In this document: positions 52,221 to 64,000 of the stretch, piece by piece
Layout: every line of letters starts with the position of its first letter
Numbering within the stretch: position 1 is the first letter of the stretch
DNA from: Rhytidiadelphus loreus
Taxonomy: Eukaryota > Streptophyta > Bryopsida > Hypnales > Hylocomiaceae
Assembly: GCA_947034895.1 (NCBI GenBank)
Contig: OX344763.1
Coordinates: 61,585,093 to 61,649,092 of the forward strand
Reading direction: 5' to 3'
Length of the DNA: 64,000 nucleotides
Program-made: the position numbers and the translations under genes
Notes under the pieces: model-generated
What the model was told of the DNA's origin: nothing
What the model saw: only the letters and a program-made list of their open reading frames with translations
Databases searched by the model: none

Positions 52221-53344
52221 GGTGCAAGTTGCAATTCTTCTTCAATCCAAACATCCAAGAAAATATTCATTTGGTAGTAACTTTGAATGCCTTGAATGTT
52301 AAACTAGAAATTGATGCACGAACCTTGTGCTGTACTTTCATGTCCAAGAAAATTGGACTTCATGAAATTCACCTAGAGAATAATGTGCAAGCATGTGGTG
52401 CAAGTTGCAATTCTTCTTGAATCCAAATATCCAAAAAAATATTCATTGGGTGGTAACATTGGATGCCTTGAATGTTAAACTAGAAATTGATGCACGAACC
52501 TTGAGCTGTACTTTCATATCCAAGAAAATTGGACCTCATGAAATTCACCTAAAGAATAATGTGCAAGCATGTGGTGCAAGTTGCAATTCTTCTTCAATCC
52601 AAATATCCAAAAAAATATTCATTGGGTGGTAACATTGGATGCCTTGAATGTTAAACTAGAAATTGGTGCACGAACCTTGTGCTGTACTTTCATGCCCAAG
52701 AAAATTGGACCTCATGAAATTCACCTAAAGAATAATGTGCAAGCATGTGGTGCAAGTTGCAATTCTTCTTGAATCCAAATATCCAAGAAAATATTCATTT
52801 GGTGGTAACATTGGATGCCTTGAATGTTAAACTAGAAATTGGTGCACGAACCTTGTGCTGTACTTTCATGCCCAAGAAAATTGGACCTCATGAAATTCAC
52901 CTAGAGAATAATGTGCAAGCATGTGGTGGAAGTTGCAATTCTTCTTGAATCCAAATATCCAAGAAAATATTCATTTGGTGGTAACATTGAATGCCTTGAA
53001 TGTTAAACTAGAAATTGATGCACGAACCTTGTGCTGTACTTTCATGTCCAATAAAATTGGACCTCATGAAATTCACCTAAAGAATAATGTGCAAGCATGT
53101 GGTGCAAGTTGCAATTCTTCTTGCATCCAGTTATCCAAAAAATTATTCATTTGGTGGTAACATTGAATGCCTTGAATGTTAAACTAGAAATTGGTGCACG
53201 AACCTTGTGCTGTACTTTCATGTCCAAGAAAATTGGACCTCATGAAATTCACCTAAAGAATAATGTGCAAGCATGTGGTGCAAGTTGCAATTCTTCTTCA
53301 ATCCAAATATCCAAAAAAATATTCATTTGGTGGTAACATTGAAT
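52221..53344 (+). repeat. Monomers resembling the transition domain
   Basis: The order CCTTGAGCTG with TTGGGTGG, then GGTGCACG with ATGCCCAAG and CTAAAGAAT, then AAGAAAATATTC with CTAGAGAAT matches 20713-21240 at an offset of 31,680 bp (180 monomers). Parts recur near 56969-57320. Private variants are TTTGGTAGTAACTTTG near 52275 and GTGGTGGAAGTTGC near 52925. Confidence 0.65.
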
Positions 53345-54576
53345 GCCTTGAATGTTAAACTAGAAATTGATGCACGAACCTTGTGCTGTACTTTCAAGTC
53401 CAAGAAAATTGGACTTCATGAAATTCACCTAGAGAATAATGTGCAAGCATGTGGTGCAAGTTGCAATTCTTCTTGCATCCAGTTATCCAAAAAAATATTC
53501 ATTTGGTGGTAACATTGAATGCCTTGAATGTTAAACTAGAAATTGATGCACGAACCTTGTGCTGTACTTTCATGTCCAAGAAAATTGGACCTCATGAAAT
53601 TCACCTAGAGAATAATGTACAAGCATGTGGTGCAAGTTGCAATTCTTCTTCAATCCAAATATCCAAAAAAATATTCATTGGGTGGTAACATTGAATGCCT
53701 TGAATGTTAAACTAGAAATTGATGCACGAACCTTGTGCTGTACTTTCAAGTCCAAGAAAATTGGACTTCATGAAATTCACCTAGAGAATAATGTGCAAGC
53801 ATGTGGTGCAAGTTGCAATTCTTCTTGCATCCAGTTATCCAAAAAAATATTCATTTGGTGGTAACATTGAATGCCTTGAATGTTAAACTAGAAATTGATG
53901 CACGAACCTTGTGCTGTACTTTCATGTCCAAGAAAATTGGACCTCATGAAATTCACCTAGAGAATAATGTACAAGCATGTGGTGCAAGTTGCAATTCTTC
54001 TTGCATCCAGTTATCCAAAAAAATATTCATTTGGTGGTAACATTGAATGCCTTGAATGTTAAACTAGAAATTGATGCACGAACCTTGTGCTGTACTTTCA
54101 TGTCCAATAAAATTGGACCTCATGAAATTCACCTAGAGAATAATGTACAAGCATGTGGTGCAAGTTGCAATTCTTCTTGAATCCAAATATCCAAAAAAAT
54201 ATTCATTGGGTGGTAACATTGGATGCCTTGAATGTTAAACTAGAAATTGATGCACGAACCTTGAGCTGTACTTTCATATCCAAGAAAATTGGACCTCATG
54301 AAATTCACCTAAAGAATAATGTGCAAGCATGTGGTGCAAGTTGCAATTCTTCTTCAATCCAAATATCCAAAAAAATATTCATTTGGTGGTAACATTGAAT
54401 GCCTTGAATGTTAAACTAGAAATTGGTGCACGAACCTTGTGCTGTACTTTCATGCCCAAGAAAATTGGACCTCATGAAATTCACCTAGAGAATAATGTGC
54501 AAGCATGTGGTGCAAGTTGCAATTCTTCTTGAATCCAAATATCCAAAAAAATATTCATTGGGTGGTAACATTGAAT
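53345..54576 (+). repeat. 7-monomer higher-order repeat, copy 1
   Basis: This 1,232-bp unit is repeated directly in the following block. Markers are TTTCAAGTCC, GAATAATGTACAAGC in three monomers, TCCAATAAAATTGG and CCTTGAGCTG. The third monomer differs from its partner in having TTTCAAGTCC where the partner has TTTCAATTCC. Limits are approximate. Confidence 0.75.
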
Positions 54577-55808
54577 GCCTTGAATGTTAAACTAGAAATT
54601 GATGCACGAACCTTGTGCTGTACTTTCAAGTCCAAGAAAATTGGACTTCATGAAATTCACCTAGAGAATAATGTGCAAGCATGTGGTGCAAGTTGCAATT
54701 CTTCTTGCATCCAGTTATCCAAAAAAATATTCATTTGGTGGTAACATTGAATGCCTTGAATGTTAAACTAGAAATTGATGCACGAACCTTGTGCTGTACT
54801 TTCATGTCCAAGAAAATTGGACCTCATGAAATTCACCTAGAGAATAATGTACAAGCATGTGGTGCAAGTTGCAATTCTTCTTGAATCCAAATATCCAAAA
54901 AAATATTCATTGGGTGGTAACATTGAATGCCTTGAATGTTAAACTAGAAATTGATGCACGAACCTTGTGCTGTACTTTCAATTCCAAGAAAATTGGACTT
55001 CATGAAATTCACCTAGAGAATAATGTGCAAGCATGTGGTGCAAGTTGCAATTCTTCTTGCATCCAGTTATCCAAAAAAATATTCATTTGGTGGTAACATT
55101 GAATGCCTTGAATGTTAAACTAGAAATTGATGCACGAACCTTGTGCTGTACTTTCATGTCCAAGAAAATTGGACCTCATGAAATTCACCTAGAGAATAAT
55201 GTACAAGCATGTGGTGCAAGTTGCAATTCTTCTTGCATCCAGTTATCCAAAAAAATATTCATTTGGTGGTAACATTGAATGCCTTGAATGTTAAACTAGA
55301 AATTGATGCACGAACCTTGTGCTGTACTTTCATGTCCAATAAAATTGGACCTCATGAAATTCACCTAGAGAATAATGTACAAGCATGTGGTGCAAGTTGC
55401 AATTCTTCTTGAATCCAAATATCCAAAAAAATATTCATTGGGTGGTAACATTGGATGCCTTGAATGTTAAACTAGAAATTGATGCACGAACCTTGAGCTG
55501 TACTTTCATATCCAAGAAAATTGGACCTCATGAAATTCACCTAAAGAATAATGTGCAAGCATGTGGTGCAAGTTGCAATTCTTCTTCAATCCAAATATCC
55601 AAAAAAATATTCATTTGGTGGTAACATTGAATGCCTTGAATGTTAAACTAGAAATTGGTGCACGAACCTTGTGCTGTACTTTCATGCCCAAGAAAATTGG
55701 ACCTCATGAAATTCACCTAGAGAATAATGTGCAAGCATGTGGTGCAAGTTGCAATTCTTCTTGAATCCAAATATCCAAAAAAATATTCATTGGGTGGTAA
55801 CATTGGAT
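54577..55808 (+). repeat. 7-monomer higher-order repeat, copy 2
   Basis: This is the partner of 53345-54576 at 1,232 bp. The private change TTTCAATTCCAAG lies near 54978. The unit is followed by the four-monomer cassette starting at 55967. Confidence 0.75.
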
Positions 55809-55966
55809 GCCTTGAATGTTAAACTAGAAATTGATGCACGAACCTTGAGCTGTACTTTCATATCCAAGAAAATTGGACCTCATGAAATTCACCTAAAGAA
55901 TAATGTGCAAGCATGTGGTGCAAGTTGCAATTCTTCTTCAATCCAAATATCCAAAAAAATATTCAT

Positions 55967-56670
55967 TTGTTGGTAACATTGAATGCCTTGAATGTTAAAC
56001 TAGAAATTGGTGCACGAACCTTGTGCTGTACTTTCATGCCCAAGAAAATTGGACCTCATGAAATTCACCTAGAGAATAATGTGCAAGCATGTGGTGCAAG
56101 TTGCAATTCTTCTTCAATCCAAATATCCAAGAAAATATTCATTTGGTGGTAACATTGAATGCCTTGAATGTTAAACTAGAAAATAATGCACGAACCTTGT
56201 GCTGTACTTTCATTTCCAAGAAAATTGGACCTCATGAAATTCAACTAGAGAATAATGTGCAAGCATGTGGTGCAAGTTGCAATTCTTCTTCAATCCAAAT
56301 ATCCAAGAAAATATTCATTTGGTGGTAACATTGGATGCCTTGAATGTTAAACTAGAAATTGATGCACGAACCTTGTGCTGTAGTTTCATGTCCAATAAAA
56401 TTGGACCTCATGAAATTCACCTAAAGAATAATGTGCAAGCATGTGGTGCAAGTTGCAATTCTTCTTGCATCCAGTTATCCAAAAAATTATTCATTTGGTG
56501 GTAACATTGAATGCCTTGAATGTTAAACTAGAAATTGGTGCACGAACCTTGTGCTGTACTTTCATGTCCAAGAAAATTGGACCTCATGAAATTCACCTAA
56601 AGAATAATGTGCAAGCATGTGGTGCAAGTTGCAATTCTTCTTGAATCCAAATATCCAAAAAAATATTCAT
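55967..56670 (+). repeat. Four-monomer cassette (GTTGG / AATAATG / CAATAAAA / AATTATTC)
   Basis: Four monomers in fixed order carry these marks: ATTTGTTGGTAAC with ATGCCCAAG; GAAAATAATGCACG with CATTTCCAAG; TGTCCAATAAAATTGG; and CCAAAAAATTATTC. The cassette recurs with monomer starts at 25871, 27103, 30447, 33615, 34847, 55967, 59311, 60895 and 62303. The GTTGG mark is absent at 25871, 30447 and 33615. Copies from 55967 on share CTGTAGTTTCATG in the third monomer, marking them as one recent lineage. Confidence 0.8.
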
Positions 56671-57539
56671 TGGGTGGTAACATTGGATGCCTTGAATGTT
56701 AAACTAGAAATTGATGCACGAACCTTGAGCTGTACTTTCATATCCAAGAAAATTGGACCTCATGAAATTCACCTAAAGAATAATGTGCAAGCATGTGGTG
56801 CAAGTTGCAATTCTTCTTCAATCCAAATATCCAAAAAAATATTCATTTGTTGGTAACATTGAATGCCTTGAATGTTAAACTAGAAATTGGTGCACGAACC
56901 TTGTGCTGTACTTTCATGCCCAAGAAAATTGGACCTCATGAAATTCACCTAAAGAATAATGTGCAAGCATGTGGTGCAAGTTGCAATTCTTCTTGAATCC
57001 AAATATCCAAGAAAATATTCATTTGGTGGTAACATTGGATGCCTTGAATGTTAAACTAGAAATTGGTGCACGAACCTTGTGCTGTACTTTCATGCCCAAG
57101 AAAATTGGACCTCATGAAATTCACCTAGAGAATAATGTGCAAGCATGTGGTGCAAGTTGCAATTCTTCTTGAATCCAAATATCCAAGAAAATATTCATTT
57201 GGTGGTAACATTGAATGCCTTGAATGTTAAACTAGAAATTGATGCACGAATCTTGTGCTGTACTTTCATGTCCAATAAAATTGGACCTCATGAAATTCAC
57301 CTAAAGAATAATGTGCAAGCATGTGGTGCAAGTTGCAATTCTTCTTGCATCCAGTTATCCAAAAAAATATTCATTGGGTGGTAACATTGAATGCCTTGAA
57401 TGTTAAACTAGAAATTGGTGCACGAACCTTGTGCTGTACTTTCATGTCCAAGAAAATTGGACCTCATGAAATTCACCTAAAGAATAATGTGCAAGCATGT
57501 GGTGCAAGTTGCAATTCTTCTTCAATCCAAATATCCAAA

Positions 57540-58419
57540 AAAATATTCATTTGGTGGTAACATTGAATGCCTTGAATGTTAAACTAGAAATTGATGCACG
57601 AACCTTGTGCTGTACTTTCAAGTCCAAGAAAATTGGACTTCATGAAATTCACCTAGAGAATAATGTGCAAGCATGTGGTGCAAGTTGCAATTCTTCTTCA
57701 ATCCAAATATCCAAGAAAATATTCATTTGGTGGTAACATTGGATGCCTTGAATGTTAAACTAGAAATTGATGCACGAACCTTGTGCTGTACTTTCAAGTC
57801 CAAGAAAATTGGACTTCATGAAATTCACCTAGAGAATAATGTGCAAGCATGTGGTGCAAGTTGCAATTCTTCTTGAATCCAAATATCCAAAAAAATATTC
57901 ATTGGGTGGTAACATTGGATGCCTTGAATGTTAAACTAGAAATTGATGCACGAACCTTGAGCTGTACTTTCATATCCAAGAAAATTGGACCTCATGAAAT
58001 TCACCTAAAGAATAATGTGCAAGCATGTGGTGCAAGTTGCAATTCTTCTTCAATCCAAATATCCAAAAAAATATTCATTTGGTGGTAACATTGAATGCCT
58101 TGAATGTTAAACTAGAAATTGGTGAACGAACCTTGTGCTGTACTTTCATGCCCAAGAAAATTGGACCTCATGAAATTCACCTAGAGAATAATGTGCAAGC
58201 ATGTGGTGCAAGTTGCAATTCTTCTTGAATCCAAATATCCAAAAAAATATTCATTGGGTGGTAACATTGAATGCCTTGAATGTTAAACTAGAAATTGATG
58301 CACGAACCTTGAGCTGTACTTTCATATCCAAGAGAATTGGACCTCATGAAATTCACCTAAAGAATAATGTGCAAGCATGTGGTGCAAGTTGCAATTCTTC
58401 TTCAATCCAAATATCCAAG
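57540..58419 (+). repeat. 5-monomer higher-order repeat, copy 1
   Basis: This 880-bp unit recurs directly after itself. Both copies contain two successive TTTCAAGTCC monomers, a TTGGGTGG/CCTTGAGCTG monomer and an ATGCCCAAG monomer. Differences are GGTGAACG near 58122 against GGTGCACG, and CAAGAGAATTGG near 58330 against CAAGAAAATTGG. Edges are approximate. Confidence 0.7.
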
Positions 58420-59299
58420 AAAATATTCATTTGGTGGTAACATTGAATGCCTTGAATGTTAAACTAGAAATTGATGCACGAACCTTGTGCTGTACTTTCA
58501 AGTCCAAGAAAATTGGACTTCATGAAATTCACCTAGAGAATAATGTGCAAGCATGTGGTGCAAGTTGCAATTCTTCTTCAATCCAAATATCCAAGAAAAT
58601 ATTCATTTGGTGGTAACATTGGATGCCTTGAATGTTAAACTAGAAATTGATGCACGAACCTTGTGCTGTACTTTCAAGTCCAAGAAAATTGGACTTCATG
58701 AAATTCACCTAGAGAATAATGTGCAAGCATGTGGTGCAAGTTGCAATTCTTCTTGAATCCAAATATCCAAAAAAATATTCATTGGGTGGTAACATTGGAT
58801 GCCTTGAATGTTAAACTAGAAATTGATGCACGAACCTTGAGCTGTACTTTCATATCCAAGAAAATTGGACCTCATGAAATTCACCTAAAGAATAATGTGC
58901 AAGCATGTGGTGCAAGTTGCAATTCTTCTTCAATCCAAATATCCAAAAAAATATTCATTTGGTGGTAACATTGAATGCCTTGAATGTTAAACTAGAAATT
59001 GGTGCACGAACCTTGTGCTGTACTTTCATGCCCAAGAAAATTGGACCTCATGAAATTCACCTAGAGAATAATGTGCAAGCATGTGGTGCAAGTTGCAATT
59101 CTTCTTGAATCCAAATATCCAAAAAAATATTCATTGGGTGGTAACATTGAATGCCTTGAATGTTAAACTAGAAATTGATGCACGAACCTTGAGCTGTACT
59201 TTCATATCCAAGAAAATTGGACCTCATGAAATTCACCTAAAGAATAATGTGCAAGCATGTGGTGCAAGTTGCAATTCTTCTTCAATCCAAATATCCAAA
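58420..59299 (+). repeat. 5-monomer higher-order repeat, copy 2
   Basis: This is the partner of 57540-58419 at 880 bp. It ends where the ATTTGTTGG monomer of the next four-monomer cassette begins (59311). Confidence 0.7.
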
Positions 59300-59310
59300 A
59301 AAATATTCAT

Positions 59311-62300
59311 TTGTTGGTAACATTGAATGCCTTGAATGTTAAACTAGAAATTGGTGCACGAACCTTGTGCTGTACTTTCATGCCCAAGAAAATTGGACCT
59401 CATGAAATTCACCTAGAGAATAATGTGCAAGCATGTGGTGCAAGTTGCAATTCTTCTTCAATCCAAATATCCAAGAAAATATTCATTTGGTGGTAACATT
59501 GAATGCCTTGAATGTTAAACTAGAAAATAATGCACGAACCTTGTGCTGTACTTTCATTTCCAAGAAAATTGGACCTCATGAAATTCAACTAGAGAATAAT
59601 GTGCAAGCATGTGGTGCAAGTTGCAATTCTTCTTCAATCCAAATATCCAAGAAAATATTCATTTGGTGGTAACATTGGATGCCTTGAATGTTAAACTAGA
59701 AATTGATGCACGAACCTTGTGCTGTAGTTTCATGTCCAATAAAATTGGACCTCATGAAATTCACCTAAAGAATAATGTGCAAGCATGTGGTGCAAGTTGC
59801 AATTCTTCTTGCATCCAGTTATCCAAAAAATTATTCATTTGGTGGTAACATTGAATGCCTTGAATGTTAAACTAGAAATTGGTGCACGAACCTTGTGCTG
59901 TACTTTCATGTCCAAGAAAATTGGACCTCATGAAATTCACCTAAAGAATAATGTGCAAGCATGTGGTGCAAGTTGCAATTCTTCTTCAATCCAAATATCC
60001 AAAAAAATATTCATTTGGTGGTAACATTGAATGCCTTGAATGTTAAACTAGAAATTGGTGCACGAACCTTGTGCTGTACTTTCAAGTCCAAGAAAATTGG
60101 ACTTCATGATATTCACCTAGAGAATAATGTGCAAGCATGTGGTGCAAGTTGCAATTCTTCTTGCATCCAGTTATCCAAAAAAATATTCATTTGGTGGTAA
60201 CATTGAATGCCTTGAATGTTAAACTAGAAATTGGTGCACGAACCTTGTGCTGTACTTTCATGTCCAAGAAAATTGGACCTCATGAAATTCACCTAAAGAA
60301 TAATGTGCAAGCATGTGGTGCAAGTTGCAATTCTTCTTGAATCCAAATATCCAAGAAAATATTCATTGGGTGGTAACATTGGATGCCTTGAATGTTAAAC
60401 TAGAAATTGATGCACGAACCTTGAGCTGTACTTTCATATCCAAGAAAATTGGACCTCATGAAATTCACCTAAAGAATAATGTGCAAGCATGTGGTGCAAG
60501 TTGCAATTCTTCTTCAATCCAAATATCCAAAAAAATATTCATTTGTTGGTAACATTGAATGCCTTGAATGTTAAACTAGAAATTGGTGCACGAACCTTGT
60601 GCTGTACTTTCATGCCCAAGAAAATTGGACCTCATGAAATTCACCTAGAGAATAATGTGCAAGCATGTGGTGCAAGTTGCAATTCTTCTTGAATCCAAAT
60701 ATCCAAAAAAATATTCATTGGGTGGTAACATTGAATGCCTTGAATGTTAAACTAGAAATTGATGCACGAACCTTGAGCTGTACTTTCATATCCAAGAAAA
60801 TTGGACCTCATGAAATTCACCTAAAGAATAATGTGCAAGCATGTGGTGCAAGTTGCAATTCTTCTTCAATCCAGATATCCAAAAAAATATTCATTTGTTG
60901 GTAACATTGAATGCCTTGAATGTTAAACTAGAAATTGGTGCACGAACCTTGTGCTGTACTTTCATGCCCAAGAAAATTGGACTTCATGAAATTCACCTAG
61001 AGAATAATGTGCAAGCATGTGGTGCAAGTTGCAATTCTTCTTCAATCCAAATATCCAAGAAAATATTCATTTGGTGGTAACATTGAATGCCTTGAATGTT
61101 AAACTAGAAAATAATGCACGAACCTTGTGCTGTACTTTCATTTCCAAGAAAATTGGACCTCATGAAATTCAACTAGAGAATAATGTGCAAGCATGTGGTG
61201 CAAGTTGCAATTCTTCTTCAATCCAAATATCCAAGAAAATATTCATTTGGTGGTAACATTGGATGCCTTGAATGTTAAACTAGAAATTGATGCACGAACC
61301 TTGTGCTGTAGTTTCATGTCCAATAAAATTGGACCTCATGAAATTCACCTAAAGAATAATGTGCAAGCATGTGGTGCAAGTTGCAATTCTTCTTGCATCC
61401 AGTTATCCAAAAAATTATTCATTTGGTGGTAACATTGAATGCCTTGAATGTTAAACTAGAAATTGGTGCACGAACCTTGTGCTGTACTTTCATGTCCAAG
61501 AAAATTGGACCTCATGAAATTCACCTAAAGAATAATGTGCAAGCATGTGGTGCAAGTTGCAATTCTTCTTCAATCCAAATATCCAAAAAAATATTCATTT
61601 GGTGGTAACATTGAATGCCTTGAATGTTAAACTAGAAATTGGTGCACGAACCTTGTGCTGTACTTTCATGTCCAAGAAAATTGGACCTCATGAAATTCAC
61701 CTAAAGAATAATGTGCAAGCATGTGGTGCAAGTTGCAATTCTTCTTGAATCCAAATATCCAAGAAAATATTCATTGGGTGGTAACATTGGATGCCTTGAA
61801 TGTTAAACTAGAAATTGATGCACGAACCTTGAGCTGTACTTTCATATCCAAGAAAATTGGACCTCATGAAATTCACCTAAAGAATAATGTGCAAGCATGT
61901 GGTGCAAGTTGCAATTCTTCTTCAATCCAAATATCCAAAAAAATATTCATTTGTTGGTAACATTGAATGCCTTGAATGTTAAACTAGAAATTGGTGCACG
62001 AACCTTGTGCTGTACTTTCATGCCCAAGAAAATTGGACCTCATGAAATTCACCTAGAGAATAATGTGCAAGCATGTGGTGCAAGTTGCAATTCTTCTTGA
62101 ATCCAAATATCCAAAAAAATATTCATTGGGTGGTAACATTGAATGCCTTGAATGTTAAACTAGAAATTGATGCACGAACCTTGAGCTGTACTTTCATATC
62201 CAAGAAAATTGGACCTCATGAAATTCACCTAAAGAATAATGTGCAAGCATGTGGTGCAAGTTGTAATTCTTCTTCAATCCAGATATCCAAAAAAATATTC

Positions 62301-63886
62301 ATTTGTTGGTAACATTGAATGCCTTGAATGTTAAACTAGAAATTGGTGCACGAACCTTGTGCTGTACTTTCATGCCCAAGAAAATTGGACCTCATGAAAT
62401 TCACCTAGAGAATAATGTGCAAGCATGTGGTGCAAGTTGCAATTCTTCTTCAATCCAAATATCCAAGAAAATATTCATTTGGTGGTAACATTGAATGCCT
62501 TGAATGTTAAACTAGAAAATAATGCACGAACCTTGTGCTGTACTTTCATTTCCAAGAAAATTGGACCTCATGAAATTCAACTAGAGAATAATGTGCAAGC
62601 ATGTGGTGCAAGTTGCAATTCTTCTTCAATCCAAATATCCAAGAAAATATTCATTTGGTGGTAACATTGGATGCCTTGAATGTTAAACTAGAAATTGATG
62701 CACGAACCTTGTGCTGTAGTTTCATGTCCAATAAAATTGGACCTCATGAAATTCACCTAAAGAATAATGTGCAAGCATGTGGTGCAAGTTGCAATTCTTC
62801 TTGCATCCAGTTATCCAAAAAATTATTCATTTGGTGGTAACATTGAATGCCTTGAATGTTAAACTAGAAATTGATGCACGAACCTTGAGCTGTACTTTCA
62901 TATCCAAGAAAATTGGACCTCATGAAATTCACCTAAAGAATAATGTGCAAGCATGTGGTGCAAGTTGCAATTCTTCTTGAATCCAAATATCCAAGAAAAT
63001 ATTCATTGGGTGGTAACATTGGATGCCTTGAATGTTAAACTAGAAATTGATGCACGAACCTTGAGCTGTACTTTCATATCCAAGAAAATTGGACCTCATG
63101 AAATTCACCTAAAGAATAATGTGCAAGCATGTGGTGCAAGTTGCAATTCTTCTTCAATCCAAATATCCAAAAAAATATTCATTTGTTGGTAACATTGAAT
63201 GCCTTGAATGTTAAACTAGAAATTGGTGCACGAACCTTGTGCTGTACTTTCATGCCCAAGAAAATTGGACCTCATGAAATTCACCTAGAGAATAATGTGC
63301 AAGCATGTGGTGCAAGTTGCAATTCTTCTTGAATCCAAATATCCAAAAAAATATTCATTGGGTGGTAACATTGAATGCCTTGAATGTTAAACTAGAAATT
63401 GATGCACGAACCTTGAGCTGTACTTTCATATCCAAGAAAATTGGACCTCATGAAATTCACCTAAAGAATAATGTGCAAGCATGTGGTGCAAGTTGCAATT
63501 CTTCTTCAATCCAGATATCCAAAAAAATATTCATTTGTTGGTAACATTGAATGCCTTGAATGTTAAACTAGAAATTGGTGCACGAACCTTGTGCTGTACT
63601 TTCATGTCCAAGAAAATTGGACCTCATGAAATTCACCTAAAGAATAATGTGCAAGCATGTGGTGCAAGTTGCAATTCTTCTTCAATCCAAATATCCAAAA
63701 AAATATTCATTTGGTGGTAACATTGAATGCCTTGAATGTTAAACTAGAAATTGATGCACGAACCTTGTGCTGTACTTTCAAGTCCAAGAAAATTGGACTT
63801 CATGATATTCACCTAGAGAATAATGTGCAAGCATGTGGTGCAAGTTGCAATTCTTCTTGAATCCAAATATCCAAGAAAATATTCAT
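59311..63886 (+). repeat. Terminal block of variable 7- to 9-monomer units
   Basis: The four-monomer cassette starts at 59311, 60895 and 62303, which are 9 and 8 monomers apart. Spacer monomers with AAGAAAATATTCATTGGG start near 60367, 61775 and 63007, which are 8 and 7 monomers apart. Recent markers include CCAGATATCC near 60873, 62279 and 63512, and TTCATGATATTC near 60104 and 63800. Unit length changes by whole monomers, as expected from unequal exchange in register. Confidence 0.75.
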
Positions 63887-64000
63887 TGGGTGGTAACATT
63901 GGATGCCTTGAATGTTAAACTAGAAATTGATGCACGAACCTTGAGCTGTACTTTCATATCCAAGAAAATTGGACCTCATGAAATTCACCTAAAGAATAAT
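63887..64000 (+). repeat. Partial monomer at the right edge
   Basis: The first 114 bp of a monomer (TTGGGTGG start, CCTTGAGCTG and CATATCCAAG variants) are cut by the window end, not by an array boundary. Confidence 0.95.

Larger units (their letters stand above)
1..64000 (+). repeat. 176-bp tandem satellite array filling the window
   Basis: The motif TTGGTGGTAACATT (or TTGGGTGG) recurs at 1, 177, 353 and so on, every 176 bp to the right edge. Counting from this motif gives 363 full monomers and one partial. All are head-to-tail on the + strand, and nothing but monomers is present. Differences between monomers are almost all substitutions. Long exact or near-exact multi-monomer copies show higher-order repeat organisation. 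A length near that of one nucleosome plus linker, and array size, are typical of centromeric satellites; that role is inferred, not shown. Neither array end is inside the window, so the true array is longer. Confidence 0.98.

Noticed and set aside
1..64000. Hundreds of + strand open frames of 60-101 codons
   Set aside because: They start at the same ATG (GCATGTGG or a neighbour) in each monomer and stop at TGA in CTTCTTGAATCC or TAA in GGTGGTAACATT. As 176 is not divisible by three, the frame shifts at each monomer. Variants change the encoded residues freely. No coding signal.
1..64000. CRISPR array
   Set aside because: Repeats are contiguous 176-bp units with no short conserved repeat separated by unique spacers, and no cas genes.
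1..64000. Alpha satellite or a CENP-B box satellite
   Set aside because: The length is near 171 bp, but the sequence does not resemble alpha satellite as I know it, and no TTCG-N4-A-N2-CGGG motif is seen; the only CpG of the A monomer is in GCACGAACC.
1..64000. Known plant centromere repeats such as Arabidopsis CEN180, rice CentO, maize CentC or Brassica CentBr
   Set aside because: The lengths are similar in some cases, but I could not recognise sequence similarity from memory. A database search would be needed, so no family name is given.
1..64000. Embedded retrotransposon or other mobile element
   Set aside because: The 176-bp register continues without any gap from start to end, apart from two one-base deletions. 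There is no room for an insertion.

Overview
The whole window is one uninterrupted tandem satellite array. It holds 363 complete head-to-tail monomers of 176 bp plus a 114-bp partial monomer at the right edge, all on the + strand (taking the monomer to start at the TTGGTGGTAACATT motif). I found no gene, RNA gene, transposon, inversion, unrelated insertion or array end. Base composition is AT-rich: a hand count of the first monomer gives 62 G+C in 176, about 35%. The many short open frames are by-products of the repeat.

The organism is a eukaryote. A megarepeat of this size, near-nucleosomal monomer length and higher-order structure fits a centromeric or pericentromeric satellite. Plants are the most likely source on general grounds, but animals are not excluded. 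I do not recognise the monomer as a named family, and it lacks a recognisable CENP-B box.

Layout. (1) 1-22,350: a mosaic domain with two monomer classes, A and B, that differ at about ten positions in one 50-bp segment. B monomers often recur every second monomer, giving an A-B dimer register of 352 bp. A landmark variant recurs every 11-18 monomers, and a 13-monomer unit is tandemly duplicated with no difference that I could see (9,887-14,460). (2) 19,711-25,724: a transition zone where B disappears and new A variants appear. (3) 25,725-38,060: A-only, with 18- and 44-monomer higher-order repeats. (4) 37,666-52,220: A-only, a 35-monomer (6,160-bp) superrepeat present twice almost intact and a third time partly, containing a nested 12-monomer duplication. 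(5) 52,221-64,000: A-only, with shorter 5-, 7-, 8- and 9-monomer units and a recurring four-monomer cassette.

Monomer length is unusually constant. Only two single-base deletions break the 176-bp register in 64 kb, against very many substitutions. Pairwise identities and boundaries below were judged by eye and are approximate unless a diagnostic base is named.
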